NCBI GenBank assembly: GCA_032622095.1
Contig: CP136069.1
Location: 31,064,342-31,128,341, forward strand
Source: Siphonodentalium dalli
Lineage: Eukaryota > Mollusca > Scaphopoda > Gadilida > Siphonodentaliidae
Length of the DNA: 64,000 nt
Direction of reading: 5' to 3'
The translations under genes and the position numbers were made by a program. Position 1 is the stretch's first letter, and each line of letters begins with the position of its first letter. A model generated the notes under the pieces. That model saw only the letters and a program-made list of their open reading frames with translations. It made no database searches and had not been told where the DNA came from. Below are positions 37,367 through 50,702 of this stretch, in pieces.

Positions 37367-38681
37367 TTGGCACAGGGATAAGGATTACTCATGAAAATAT
37401 ATGTCAAGTTCAATTTTAGGTTTTGACCACCTATTTTGACAGGAGTTATAGTCCTTGTTGACTTATAATTTAGACTATTTTGGTTTCCGGGTGATGGCTT
37501 TAGTTATCAGTTTGTTTTCAAATTTGGCATATGGAATACTCGTTATGGCTCTTTGTTGAAATTACCGTGGCGCAGGGAGCAAATTAACTGGTATCGCATC
37601 GCAATTTGCTACCCAAATTTCGATAAAAGCTATGCAATTTGGTATGAATTTTATGATTTCAGAACAATGCTATCTAATCATGTCAATGTGAGGTTATTTG
37701 CTAATCAAAATTTCAAAAGTAATTTGCTTCCTGCATGGGCGTATTTTGTCACGCCTGAGCGATGCTCGTGTTGAAAAGCCTTTGAAAATAATGATGAAAT
37801 GAGGCATTTCTGGGCCACTTTAATAACTCGTATTGTCGCTGGGCCACTTTAATGACTCATATTTTATAATTTCAGGTCCTGAAACTTGTTCAAGAATGGT
37901 CTGTAATATCAGCAAAAAAGAAGTTACTTGAGAATACAACTACGGTAGTAGTATAGTGTAGGTAATCAGATGAGCTTTCAAGAGTCTGTGAACCTTAGTC
38001 TTATCCCGCACTCATAACGGGTGCCTGCCTCTATATAGGCTTGCACTTGGTAGCGTGTGCTATATGAATTCTTACATGTGTGAATATTTAAATTGGTACT
38101 TTGTTTACTAATGAGAATCGCATGTGTATGGACATGTGCTGCGTGTCGGACATTGTCCGTCCCACGACTCGCACTTTATGTGATTATACAGGTGCTCCTA
38201 TAAATATTTAGTGGTAAACATTAAGGTCACTCCAAATGATTAATAGGTATATTTTTTTATCACGACTCGCACTTATTGAGTAATTATATCACGCCCTTTG
38301 TATAATGTATATCCCTTAAACCCCACCCACACATGCCCCTATAAATATTTAGTGGTAAACAGGGTCACTCCTATTAAATGCTTAATAGGTATATTTTGTT
38401 GTTAATTGTTATAAACTCTTCACGTTCTGGGTATAATATTCATTTGGTCGAAATGGCAGTATAGTTTAGGAGTACTTGATAGCAGTGTTTTGTTTCTCGC
38501 TTTGGACTGATGAATGCAAAAGCGTTAATACAATTTATAATTGGGAATATTTAGTTTATTTTATTATCGTATACTGGATATGAACAAGCCTGAGTTTAGT
38601 GTGCCTGTCCTTTGCAGAATGAGGTCCCCAGAGGATGAATCCTGCTTGGCCGGCTAGCATCAATAAATGCAACTCTGGGGC

Positions 38682-39769
38682 TAGTGATGTTCCGATAATC
38701 GGAATCGGAATCGGCCATCGGCTGATAATAGCCCATCGGAAATTAATCGTACCTCGCAGTTGAACATCGGCTTTTACCGATTGTCAAAATAAATAAAAAC
38801 GTTCTAGTATCTAAGCGCAATGTGCACGCTTTAATAAACATACGCAATACAACTGTGGTATTGAATGTAAAACGCAGTTGTAACAGCCTAAAAAGAAGCC
38901 ATTGGCATCATCAAAGCAGTCTGATGTGATGATGTATTATAAGAATGGCAATACACATGCCCGACATCCCGTGTAATATGAAGTTATTGGTTCAATCGCG
39001 TTGACACGAAATAGATTCAAAGAAAGCTTTAATTAAAAAGCTGACCTGATTACAGTGAGGCTTCCTCTAGAGCACGTGTCATGTGACGTCACATGCTATG
39101 TCAATAACTTGAAGCACACACTGAATGAATTAATACAGTTGTTATCAGAACTGTCTTCAATAACGATCAACGTTAGTAGGGGCATAATTAGCTTTTTCGT
39201 CTGTACAACGTATGCTATGAAATACGCTTTGCTCCACGTTGAACTTGCGAAACAAAAATTGAGCAGGCGGAACTATAAAAGCTTCCGAGTTGTTAAAAGA
39301 TAAAAGGTGTGACCAATGGAAACTTGGGAAATCTCAGACAAATATGACAGCAATTATTATCCATCAATCAAAATTTAGTTAATAATCATCGCCATTCCAT
39401 ACATTGTTGCAACTTACAAGTATTCAATCAAGACTTTTACTCCGCATGCAAGTGTTCCACACATGGTCATAGCGTTACTCTGAGTCGGCACCTTTGATCT
39501 CTTTGTCAAAACAACTACCGGTATACATCAAAGGAAGCACACAACCGACGTCGGCAGAAATACTGTCACGACAGTGTGTATATATTTCTTTGATGTATTT
39601 AGCTTTGAAACTATGCGGGATATGGAGTGCATTGGGTGTATATAAGTCCATTATAGGAACAAACGCACAATATATATAAACATCGGAATCGGAAACGGAA
39701 ATCGGCCGATTGTGCCTCCAGTTATCGGAAATCGGTCCGATAAGCTTTTTCATTATCGGAACATCACTA
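38682..39769. mobile_element. hAT-like element in U3
   Basis: Counterpart of 6830-7917, with the same TCTGGGGC duplication. Confidence 0.9.
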
Positions 39770-41264
39770 TCTGGGGCCCTCATTCTACTCGGGCCTCATC
39801 TTCTCTCAAAAGTTTCTAAATTATAAATTTTCTGTAGAATTTTTTCTTCTTTTTTACTTCAGTTTCTCTATATCCCCAAATTGGCAGACGACATTTCGCA
39901 TAATCAAGGTTCCCAATGGCTATACATCACAATATTCACCATTTGGGAACTTCAATCCGAGTCTGTCTCCATAGCAGATGAGGTCATGCAGAATAAGGTC
40001 CCCAGAGTGTGAATTTGGTATGCTAGCATGCTATGCGGGATAGCTTTACTAAATTCACCATCTGGGCACCTCATTCTGCAAATGACTGTCGCACTAAATT
40101 CAGGCTTGTAATCATCCTGAAAACCAGAACAGAAATGAATTATATACCATTCCAATGTATACTTTTGTATGAGAGTGTCAAAATAGGGTCATTTTTTAAA
40201 TTAGAACCAGATATCGGCCCTCATAATTGGCTACGGCAATCAGCAATGCTAAACCCATTTGCTGAAGCAAACTGGGCCACTGCAAAGGGTTGCAGTAACA
40301 GATTTCTGAAGCCAAACAATCTGAATTAAGAAGACTAGTTCTTCGGCCTAAGAGTGAAGTTAGGTTTTTGGATCTGGAATAAAAATGAGGTACGACCAAG
40401 TCAGACGGTGCCTCACTAAACATGATCAAAAGCGGCAGAAAATGAAAATAGTCTTAGAATATAAAATAAGGGGAATATTTTGGTGATGATGATGGTTCCA
40501 ATCAAACATTCGTGGTTTCTACCGGAGAACTCGGTTCGATGATGGTTAAAATACTTCCTTGGATGTCTGAACCAAAAAGTACACAACTACCCGAAATATT
40601 GGCTCAAAATAATAGTGAAGCAGTTCAAACGGGTATTGTCGAGCGTTTGTGTTTCTATTAATTTATAAGTCTTCATTTCATTTGTATATTTTAGTTTTCA
40701 TATGTTAACTGGATCTAACTTTCTATCATGTGTCTACATACATTAGTGGAACTCCTTCAATTAATTATTCGTTGTTATATGTACATACTGTGATGATTGA
40801 CTATCGCCCCAGTCTGGTTATATGTACATACGGTGATGATTGACTACCGCCCCAGTCTGAGTATTCATGACTGAGTGATTAGTTCTCACTGAGTATGACA
40901 TTAATCAACCAAGTACATGAAGGGTTATCGAAATGGCTCTTTTGATTTTTCGTCATTTGTTATTTGTCTCAAATTTGAACATCAAACAAAATTAAACCAT
41001 TTAATAGATGCTTGTAAAATGCTCATAATTCCTTTCACTCGAAATTAAAATGTGCTTAAATTGCTATTTAGACATAAGTACTAGTAGATCCAGGGATTTT
41101 CCTCGGTCGGTACCAGTGGTCCCCGATAGTGTCCCGTTCCCCAATTACGTGTAGTCCAGATCTGTTCAATCTAGAGTCCAATTAAGATTAATTATCAAAT
41201 TTTACTTTAAATTTAGTCTAATAGTTGAATTTTCTTGTAAAATGTGAGGCATATACTCTCCATC

Positions 41265-41698
41265 CAATACTAGGTATCTGGTTTTCAACTTGTAGCGTGT
41301 GATTATGCTAATTTAGATACATGTATCTGGTTTTCAGTGTGTGATATACTGATTTAGGTATCTGGTTTTTGGCTTGTGCGTGATTATGGTAATTTAGGTA
41401 TCTGGTTTTCAGTGTGTAGTGTGGTGATCTAATTTAGGTACCTGGTTTTAAGTGTGTGATGATCTAATTTAGCTATCTGGTTTTCAGTGTGTAGTGTGGT
41501 GATATAATTTAGGTACCTGGTTTTCAGTGTGTAGTGTGGTGATATAAATTAGCTATCTGGTTTTCAGTGTGTAGTGTGGTGATATAATTTAGGTATCTGG
41601 TTTTCAGTGTGTAGTGTGGTGATCTAATTTAGCTATCTGGTTTTCAGTGTGTAGTGTGGTGATCTAATTTAGCTATCTGGTTTTCAGTGTGTAGTGCG
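41265..41698. repeat. 40-bp minisatellite in U3
   Basis: Same order of variants as in U1, so the array has not changed length since the 31.85-kb duplication. Confidence 0.9.
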
Positions 41699-42181
41699 TG
41701 ATGACCATTTGAATGGGAATCTCTCTGAAACCCTGTGTTGATTTTCAATGTCTGATACTACACATCTCTCGCATATAAAATATTACTGATATGTAGTGAA
41801 TGATGCATTTGTCATTTATATTGTGTTTGGCCAATGTTTTCTTACATATATGCGAGACTCACATGTATAATAGAATGCATTGGCACAGCTGCACAGGGTT
41901 TACACACAATTTCTGGAAGCTCCAGTCATGAAACGGTTAACAACTGAATGATTGTTATTGGACAGTCTGTCCGCTGTTGGTTCTTGATAATAACTTTAGA
42001 TCTCAACTGAATGTAATGAAATTTTGTATGTGTTTACTAGCAAAATATACCTCAAGTTCGAATTCATGTTCTGCCTGCCAATTTTCACCAGATGTAATTA
42101 CCAGGGATGTAGTTTTCCATGCCCTAGCGATGCTCTGGTTATTAAGTAATACTAATCTGAGTGTTTATTAATGAGTTGAAC

Positions 42182-43412
42182 TAGTGCTGGGCGGTATTTC
42201 GGTATACCGATTATAATCGGTAAGATTTTCAATACCGTTGCCGTTACCGTCATTCTTTTCCATAATCGGTAAACCTTGAAGACGGTATTATCGCGGTTAC
42301 ATGTCATACAGGCACATTACCGAGTATATTGTGGTTTTCCTTTGTCGGGATACAAAGAAATTACTTCGTTTCTATACACCGTATTTCATCGAAATCATAA
42401 TTAAGAGGTAGCGAGTTTGTGTCAGGAGACAGCGTTGCTGTAAATTGGGCTGAGGTAGCTACTAGTGTTGCGGATTCTGTTTACCAAGTCATCCGCGAAA
42501 TTGGCGCGAATATATTTCAAGATTTACGTTGTGTACCCCATGCACGTGCTCATCGACAATTTTAAAATGACTAGTCCGTTTCAATGATTGGCGTGTGCAA
42601 GTTTATGCAACGCCCTTTATGTGTATTCATCCCATGTTGCATTATCTTTTAGTTGGAAAAAACTGTTCAATCTTCACTCATGTCACTTCTTTCCCCATGT
42701 CATTTCCAAACAAAATGTATTCCGTCGCTACCTGGGACAAAACCCAGCCCAACATTATATTGCAAGGTATGATTGCATCATTCTGCGCTATTTTTTATCG
42801 ACCGAATTTATGGGGCAGCTCATTATTTCAGGGGTGTTTCGAATGGGAATAATTGATCACATTCATAAACCGGGATTTAAAAGTATGATTATAATAATTC
42901 AACGGGAAGTCAATAATAGTTCTAGAAGTTAAATACTTTGGAAGTAATACACTTTATTTCCCGGCATTTAATAAAATCATTGTACTTATTCTTAAGTTAT
43001 TCACACCCGGCGGAACATTCCAACATCAACATGCTCTGCAAGTCGGCACTGTCAGTGGGGATTGTTTCAAAGCTCTTGGGTGTATCCGGCTTCGCTGAAT
43101 GATGCTTGCATTAAGTTGCATAAATCGCAATTATTACCTGTATTTAAGATCAGCTCATGAATCCATGCTTGCAGATAATGATACATTCATTGATTGCAAT
43201 CCATAATTTAATAAAACGGAGCGTAAATTTCCTTATTTTATGTAATCTGTAGCGATTAGATTTTCCTCCATAAACAGTCGATCTGTGCACCAAACGAATG
43301 CTACTAAACGGGGGTTTTACGGTATTACCGATTATTTAAACTAATCCCTTATACCGCGGTATTATTTTAGGATTACCGCGGTATTTTTATGCTTAAATAC
43401 CGCCCAGCACTG
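42182..43412. mobile_element. hAT-like element in U3
   Basis: Counterpart of 10330-11560, with the same AGTTGAAC duplication. Confidence 0.9.
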
Positions 43413-43717
43413 AGTTGAACCTGGATGAATAACTACAGCTTGACAGGTCACACCTGTCCTCGGGCTACAATTTCCATTTTTAAGAGACCGATTCCAGGCC
43501 TTTGAAGTGGGTTAATACGCACATACAAGTCTGAAACAACAAGTACATTTAAATGAAAATTAGATTGATCTTGTACTTTTTTTAAATGATTAATTCTAAA
43601 AAATAAAGATGTTGCATGTCAAAACCATGGTTATATAAACAGTGCTGTTACAGTGGAGTTAACTTTTTATTGGAAAGATCAAAGAATTGAACAAATGTTT
43701 TAATTAATAAACGATAT

Positions 43718-44966
43718 GGCCAAAAAAAAAAGATTGTATGTTTCCGATAACGGAGTGAAAAAATTAGGGTAGGTAGGGAATTTTTTTTTTTTTTTTTATT
43801 TTGATATTTTTTATCCAGCTGCAGAAATATTGAATTATCTCTACTGAAGTGACATAAAATGCCAACATGTGTTGTGGGGAAAGTATTACTTGATAAACAC
43901 AGTGGAAATAGACATTAAGATTGATGAAAGATCAAACTTACTTCATGCTTAAGTATGTTATTTATTATTCACATACCACATTTTCATAAATTTGGCTATA
44001 AACTTGGTACGAAATTGATGTCACTAACTTTTATAAGAATTTTACCCATAATACCGCCATTATACCTTACTTGTATTGTGACGACTACATCCCACATTGT
44101 CTGGAGGTAGCCAGTACACCCAACCTAGCATGCCTGGTTTTTGGAAACAGTAGCTGTACCCCTAACATATGTGGTGATAACCTCTATACATGTATATATA
44201 CAGATACACACACCATGTCTGTTGATAGTGCTCCTACCGGTACTCTCGGGCTCCAAATAATAGGGCAGGGGAAAAATTCCATTGAAAGTTAATAATAGCA
44301 CAGTGGAAACTCTGAGCAAAACATCAACTATAGTTAAAAAAAATTATAGTACATGTAGATCAAGCATAGGAATCAACATAGTATGTGTCATGTAGTGTTT
44401 TATTCAATATTTAAATGTTCACATGTATGCCATATATTTGAATATGTACATGCATAAAGTTATAAGCTCATCAATTTGGTATCGGAATCATATAGAAATC
44501 TTGAGTTTGTGCCGATTTCAATTTTCATAGCCTCAAAATTAATAAACTTGTAGACTCAAATAAGCACTGTGCAGGGAGGAAATTTCCCAAGAAAATAATA
44601 AATGTGCGTGCATGTTTATTTGGAACCCATGAGTATGTTCCATAAGTCCCAAGCAAGGCATACAGGTAAAGCAGGCATGAGATCCACTCATGAAATTAAA
44701 ATTGAACCCATCACACACCTGGGGCTTTTGAGATAACTCTCACTTCATGGTCACTTTTCACAGGCATATGTTAGAAACCATGTGTTTTGCACACTAATGT
44801 TCATCAATATTTATTAGCATTAGTTGCAAAAACAGTGAATTTTTTTTTATTTTTTTTTTTAGAAAATTTTGACTTTTTCTCAAAATATCAATAAAAAGAT
44901 TAGGGTCGGCGGGTTATTTTTAGGGTCGGTCGATGTACGGAAACATAGCATCTTTTTTTTTTGGCC
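43718..44966. mobile_element. Second PIF/Harbinger-like element in U3
   Basis: Counterpart of 11866-13114. Confidence 0.7.
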
Positions 44967-45056
44967 TTGGCAATGTTTGTTGACAGCAACAGTCTTGATT
45001 AAATAACAATGGTTTCAACTCGCAAAATTTCATAATTGGAGAACTATCAATATTAA

Positions 45057-45329
45057 ATGAATATAAGAACAAAGTTGATCAATTTCCCCCATGTTCTTGT
45101 TGTTTTAAGACTATATTTTTGTGTGGACATTTACCCACTGAGTGCCTTTGGTCACTTTAATAATGGTTCTTTTTGTGAAGGGGTGCATTGCTCGAGGCCC
45201 CACTGTAGACAAATTCATACCAGGTTAGCTCGTCTGTGGAATTGGGTGCAATTGATGGCTCAGTTCCTTTTCAATTGTGAAAATCCAGTCATTTTCTGCT
45301 CACATGTTATTTATCTGATTTTCTTATAG
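45057..45329 (+). other. Block J in U3
   Basis: Identical to 13205-13477. Confidence 0.3.
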
Positions 45330-46629
45330 GATGGGGGTGGCAGGGTGTAGTCTGGGGGGGGCAGGGTGTAGTCTGGGATAGAATGTCAAAAATGACGCCA
45401 CATGTGGTGAAGCAATCTTCTTTAAATGAATCTCGAACTAACTTCGGTATTTGTAATGTTTATACAAATCGTGAAAAGCAGGAGACACAAGTCAGCATAA
45501 TCACACCCTACAGAACATTTATTGATATTATAATATTCATCCAGCCATTAGTGTGTGTGTTGTCGAAGACCGGGGACCATCAGTTAGAAGCTGTCTTGGG
45601 TTTCAAACATAGTAATATGCCTATTAGTTTGAGGGTTTGTTGCACCTGCAAGGCCATCAATATCTCAGCCGTTGGTTGTCAGATCTGTGTTGATTAATAA
45701 AAAAAAATTCGGGGTCCATTAAATTGGAAGCTGCCCTGGGTTATTAATGTTTCCAGATGACTGTTTGCGTAATGACCTTGGAACTGCAACAAACAATGCC
45801 CGTTTTATTACAGGAGACTCCAGAGGGTTAAATTCGCTGGGTAATAACTACTGCACATCATGTCAATTGGAATTAACAATTTGTCACTGGATAATTATAA
45901 CGTCATAAGCACTATTCAAAAAAAAAATTTGAGTTTGATAAGTCATTGAATGTAGAGTGGCCCCCACTTTGCAGAATGAGGTCCCCAGATGGTGAATTTT
46001 ATGGGAGGCCCTTTTCACATTTATTATTATCCCCCGAAAAATAAATTTTTGCGGCACTATAGAAACGGGCTCTGTTCGTTCGTCCGTCGCACTTTTTAGT
46101 ACCTTCAGATTTCATCCGAGAGACTGGTCTTTCAAAAGATCGTTCATTGAAGTTGCTTTCACGTTTTCCATTAGAGTTCATTTTCCATTTCTTTGTTTAT
46201 CTGAATGTAGGATTTCCGTCTGTCCGCTCGTATCTGCCATGGGTTATTGGATTCTGTTGAAATTTGGTATGGAGGTTTGGCATCAATCAGGAGGGCTTTC
46301 AAATGAGTTATGTTTGCATTTTCCGTTTAAGAGTTATCCGTCTTTGTTCATATGAAAATGTTCTGCAACCTTTTATATTTGGTTTGCATCCTGCCCATAT
46401 TTCAATTGGCACCATGGGGGTATCTCAGCACCCGAGGTGCAACTTGTTTTATCTTGACAACGCTGGGGCTGATGATGATCGGCAAGTTTTAGATCCATGA
46501 TCTGCTGACCAAGTCACCAAACCTGAGGCTCCACGTTGTCAATTAACTTGAAGATGTGAATTTTTTAGGGGCAAAATTTACACTGTTAAGCGAATCTGTT
46601 CATGCCACCTCAAGTTCACTGCAATAAAT

Positions 46630-46830
46630 TTGGATAGTCTATTGAGCAGGGGTCGATTTAATGTTTTAAATTTGTATAGCATTTTGCAGCACTGGGTACA
46701 GTGGGTTGGTTTTGTATATCATTCCCTATCAATGCACGTCTTCATTGTAAATTGGTTAGCAGAAATCGTAAATCATGTGGCAAATTGCGATGCGAAATTG
46801 CGAATCCAGTTAAATAGAGACCTGCTATAG
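46630..46830 (+). other. Block A in U4
   Basis: Identical to the U2a version at 14778, with the Gln to Arg change. Block A is absent from U5 and U6. Confidence 0.3.
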
Positions 46831-46859
46831 TGTCATAAGGTTAGCAACTTAGCATACAG

Positions 46860-47066
46860 TAATGCCCTAAATAATTTACTCCTTAACCACAGCAGAATCA
46901 TGGGTAATTTTTCAGGATTTAAATGGAAATATGGCTTGTTGCCATTCATCGGAAAGCTCTCGGTGAGAGCTTTCCGATGAATGGCAACAAGCCATATTTC
47001 CGACAAAATCCTGAAAAATTACCCATAATTCTTCTGTGATTAAGGAGTCAATTATTTAGGGCATTA
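46860..47066. mobile_element. Foldback MITE-1 in U4
   Basis: Exact counterpart of 15008-15214 at +31852. Confidence 0.85.
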
Positions 47067-48947
47067 CTAGATAAGGTTTAACGGTATCTCTTTCCAGCCA
47101 ATTTGTGAACAGTTATTGAGCATTTTCCATATGACCAGTGAAGGATCTCAATTTTGAAACTCACAATTGCTCTTGCACGCCATTGTTTTCCTGGACTTGT
47201 TTTGGATTCTATTTTCACTAATATACAACATTTAAAGTAAACAAAATATTTGCGTGAAAAATTTATTACAAAAAACAGTTACCGGTAGTTGTATCTTCGT
47301 GTACTTAAAGTGATGTGAAACACTCCAGTAGGGTGACCAAATGGAAATTAAGAATAATATTGCTCTAAAGAAGTTATTTTTTATGAATATTAATCCAAAT
47401 GACAACACACACCGTCGTTCTTATATATTAATTAAATGCAATGACTCTTGATGATAAAATCATTTGTGTTAGTTAATAGCCGATGATTGCTTCCCAAATG
47501 AAACTGGTGTAGTGATGACATTCGATAGGGACAAATGATCTTCAGTGATTAGTTATCAGATCTGAACACCAGAAATTTATTAGTAAAAGAAGCATTCTAG
47601 TTGTTATTGAGAAGACTCGGTAAACTTCCGTCCCGTATAATAATGGAGGGGTCTCATTAATTTACCTGCATGTACATTGTAGTTTCTATTTTCAAACTGG
47701 TATCGGTCATAACCGTCAATCAGAACTCGCTCTTAAGATTGAAGTGTCTAATCTAAAAGATATTATGGACTGTGATATACATGTAAGATATAATCAATGA
47801 CCTTGTAAGATTAAAGTAAGCCCCCTCCCCTCTGAAAATTTGCGGTTAACGGCCATCCAGAGTTCACCTGGAGGTTATCTAATATGACATGAATGAAAAA
47901 CAGGTTTCCTAAAAGTCTGGTGAAGGTCATATCTTGTTCGGGTGTGTGAAACTGAAAAGTTAGTATTCAGGCGCTATGGCAACTGAAGGAATGTAACATT
48001 CTACTAACATTGCCGAAAATTTTAAGCAAATCTACCTTGCCACTCCATAGAAAACATCGTCGGAACTACGCTAAATTGTAAATATTTACTGCTCTATTTG
48101 GGACACATCTATCAGCGATAAACTAACGAAATCGATTTCGCCATCGAGAGTCACTGGATTTAATTCACATATAGGAATGATGGTGGGTGTTGTCAATTTG
48201 GATATAATATTTGTAAAAATTACTACTTTGAACAAGATCATTCTCCATTTCCATTTGATCACCATACCGGAGTGCTTCACATCACTAGTGAATAATACCA
48301 GTGGAAGATTGGAGTTATTTAAACTGCCTATAATGCAACGGAATACCTCTAGTTGGGATTTAAAGTAAGCAATATCCATAGTCGTTTATTTGATCAATAT
48401 CTCAATGTATATGTATCGCTCTATATAACCCAAATTTGGGTGGGAAATTTGTGCAAGCTTTGTGTATTTTATATGGGTTATCTGAACATATTCCAGGGTA
48501 ACAAACTGTTAGTGGTACCAAAGCACAAACTAGGCAAATGAAAAACGGGACACACAAAATTTTGAAATGTGCAGGCCCGCATCCCCCAGCTTCACCAATG
48601 ATGAACAGTTGATATGATTACCGTGATTATAACTAATTGTATTAGCTCTATCTGATGGTGAAGCTTGTCCATTAATTATCTTTAAAAAATAAATTGGTTG
48701 ATTCACATCAGAAAAATTCATTTGGGATATAAACCACATACAGGTACCAGGTTTTCAGTCTGTCCAAACAATAATACTTAAGTTATTAGCTGGAAAATAA
48801 AAATTTGGCGTTTTCTCAGTTTGACAAAGGTTATAACGCAGGCAAAATTTGTGGGACTGACCCCATGATAAAACTTTACACCTGTTATCTTGATTAAACC
48901 ACATACAATCCTCCAAAGTTTTGAGTTGATTGAAAGTCATATCCTAA

Positions 48948-49226
48948 ATGTTGACCGATTTATTACATAATATACCCCTGGGGTATAAGCAGGTAAAGTT
49001 AAGGAATCTGTCTTGCAGAAATAAAAACAATATACCTGTATCTACCTTAATTTCTTTGGAATTTCATCAACATAATTCCATTCAACTGACTACTTATTAC
49101 AAATGGGATAATTTTCCTCATGGCCACAAATGTTTTGCCGATGATGATCCAACTGTTCAACTGCTGTCTGAAGAAACACCTGTTGAAAAGTTAAAATCTG
49201 AGGCCATAGAAAATTGTGACTATTAG
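48948..49226 (+). CDS. Block B in U4
   Basis: Identical to the U2a copy at 17096. It lies only about 320 bp before a second block B that belongs to U5, so the two are in tandem across the U4/U5 junction. Confidence 0.45.
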   Translation: MLTDLLHNIPLGYKQVKLRNLSCRNKNNIPVSTLISLEFHQHNSIQLTTYYKWDNFPHGHKCFADDDPTVQLLSEETPVEKLKSEAIENCDY

Positions 49227-49257
49227 CAGATAATATTAATAGTGGTCACTCTCACAG

Positions 49258-49543
49258 TAGGGTCCTGCGAATATTCGATATTCGATTCGTAAGTCAAATT
49301 TGATTCGAATTCGAGTCGAAATTTTGAATATATATGGATGAAATTATTAGCTGCTTACGAACATGTACACACGTCGATCTTAGCTGTTTCTGTGCCATTT
49401 AATTCCCTAAAATTATGAATATGTGCGCTTTATAATTCTTATTGTACATCACGAATGTACGCATGCTATTAAATATATTTATGGTCAGTAATTAGCCACC
49501 AGATTAGGATCACTAAATACGTCTGAATTCTAGCTTTGAACAT
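49258..49543. mobile_element. Truncated hAT-like element at the U4/U5 junction
   Basis: The first 286 bp of the element at 17406, preceded by TCTCACAG, then a sharp switch to unit sequence. The right end is missing, so the cut happened after insertion. Confidence 0.85.
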
Positions 49544-49553
49544 CATATCCTAA

Positions 49554-49835
49554 ATGTTGACTGATTACATAATACCCCTGGGTTATAAGCAGATAAAGTT
49601 AATGAATCTGTCTTGCAGAAATAAAAACAATATACCTGTATCTACCTTAATTTCTTTGGAATTTCATCAACATAATTCCATTCAACTGACTACTTATTCC
49701 AAATGGGATAATTTTCCCCTTGAAACTAATGGCCACAATTTGTTTGCGGATGATGATCCAACTGTTCAACTGCTGTCTGAAGAAACACCTGTTGAAAAGT
49801 TAAAATCTGAGGCCATAGAAAATTGTGACTATTAG
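49554..49835 (+). CDS. Block B in U5, frame-preserving indel version
   Basis: A 93-codon frame. Compared with U1 it lacks 6 bp near the start and gains 9 bp in the middle (FPLETNGHNLF in place of FPHGHKCF). Both changes keep the frame through to the same C-terminal end. This is the best evidence that block B was coding when the units diverged. Confidence 0.5.
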   Translation: MLTDYIIPLGYKQIKLMNLSCRNKNNIPVSTLISLEFHQHNSIQLTTYSKWDNFPLETNGHNLFADDDPTVQLLSEETPVEKLKSEAIENCDY

Positions 49836-49954
49836 CAGATAATATTAATAGTGGTTACTCTCACAGGTCCCCAGAACAGAAATTGACCCCGCCCCCAATA
49901 GTACTTAATCATTGAGAAAGTATCCAACTTGGCCGGGCCTAATTTTTTATCATT

Positions 49955-49978
49955 CCCCCCCCCCCCCCCCCCCCCCCC
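49955..49978. repeat. Poly-C run of 24 (U5)
   Basis: The same position has 12 C in U1 (2413-2424) and TTTTTCC in U2a. Long homopolymers here are prone to sequencing error. Confidence 0.85.
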
Positions 49979-50183
49979 AAGTCCATAAACCAGGTTCAAA
50001 ATAGTAAAATACACAAAAACAATATTTGTTTCATAAATGCCTCCTATATAGGTAGAAAGATATTTTATTACTGTTCAATTTAGTGTATCCCTTGTAAAAA
50101 TTGGTTCAGAAAAACTGTTATGAGCACAGCTCTGACTCAAACCGGCTGTAAAATTTCACTCGTTCTGGTGTCTGCTAAACAAG

Positions 50184-50234
50184 GTCGAAGAGTCAGATTT
50201 TTAAACTACTTGCGCTTCAAAAATGCACCCAATG
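50184..50234 (+). CDS. Exon C (U5) of the unrecognised array gene
   Basis: 51 bp, encoding about 16 residues (IFKLLALQKCTQ and the start of Trp). The donor ATG|GTAAGT is strong and conserved in U1, U2a and U5. The acceptor AACAAG is weak in U1/U5 and better (ACTAG) in U2a. Upstream phase is uncertain, so the true 5' end could lie further right. Confidence 0.5.
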
Positions 50235-50339
50235 GTAAGTAGAATATATATATTATAACTCATTAGAAGTGGAATTGTTTACTGACCCACCCATTTACAC
50301 CCGGTTGTGAAAGTATACATTGGAATGGTCTATTGTTAG

Positions 50340-50389
50340 GAAATATGAAAATGGATTCCTGTGGCAATCTCACAGGACTTCCCTGTCAA
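50340..50389 (+). CDS. Exon D (U5)
   Basis: 50 bp between TATTGTTAG and GTAAAT. In the frame fixed by exons C and E it reads KYENGFLWQSHRTSLS. Substitutions in U1 (Leu to Val) and U2a (Arg to Ala) do not break it. Confidence 0.55.
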
Positions 50390-50702
50390 GTAAATTTTGG
50401 GCTAAAGTTTGCCGCCATCCTCCCACTTAAGCACCCATCCTGCCAGGTTTATTTCCTATAGTGTTCTTGAAATGTGCCTCTGTTTTTTGATTTTTTTGGG
50501 GTGGCCATTATTTAGTAAAGGTGATTTTTGACTAAATATCGGGCATACTAAGAGTTATATTTCTTTGAAACGCTCACAACATTGGGTGATGTGTAAGTCG
50601 TATGATATTGCCATTTCTATTCATTTGAATGAAATGTTCATATTTCAAGTCTAAAAACGGCCTAAACCATGACAATTATTAGCAAGCGTTTTCTACTTTC
50701 AG

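Larger units (their letters stand above)
34490..40661 (+). pseudogene. Broken copy of the array gene in U3
   Basis: Same exons and same lesions as the U1 copy at 2638-8809, shifted by 31852: C 34490-34540, D 34646-34695, E 34988-35089, F 37876-37961, fused G/H 40473-40661. Confidence 0.65.
31853..46623. repeat. Array unit U3 (near-identical to U1)
   Basis: This unit matches U1 at +31852 throughout. The sequence just before it (31800-31852) matches the sequence just before U2a (14719-14771), so it joins the preceding unit at a normal tandem position and not at a breakpoint. Confidence 0.9.
31853..49543. repeat. Large near-identical segmental duplication, copy 2 (U3 plus U4)
   Basis: This is the second copy of the segment at 1-17691. 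All nested elements of the first copy are present at +31852. Identity stops at 49543, where copy 1 continues through its hAT-like element but this copy switches abruptly to sequence matching 2006 onward of U1. Such identity contrasts with the several-percent divergence and many indels between the other units. Confidence 0.95.
46624..49543. repeat. Array unit U4, truncated
   Basis: This unit matches the first 2.9 kb of U2a, including block A, MITE-1, block B and the first 286 bp of the hAT-like element at 17406. It stops abruptly inside that element. Confidence 0.9.
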
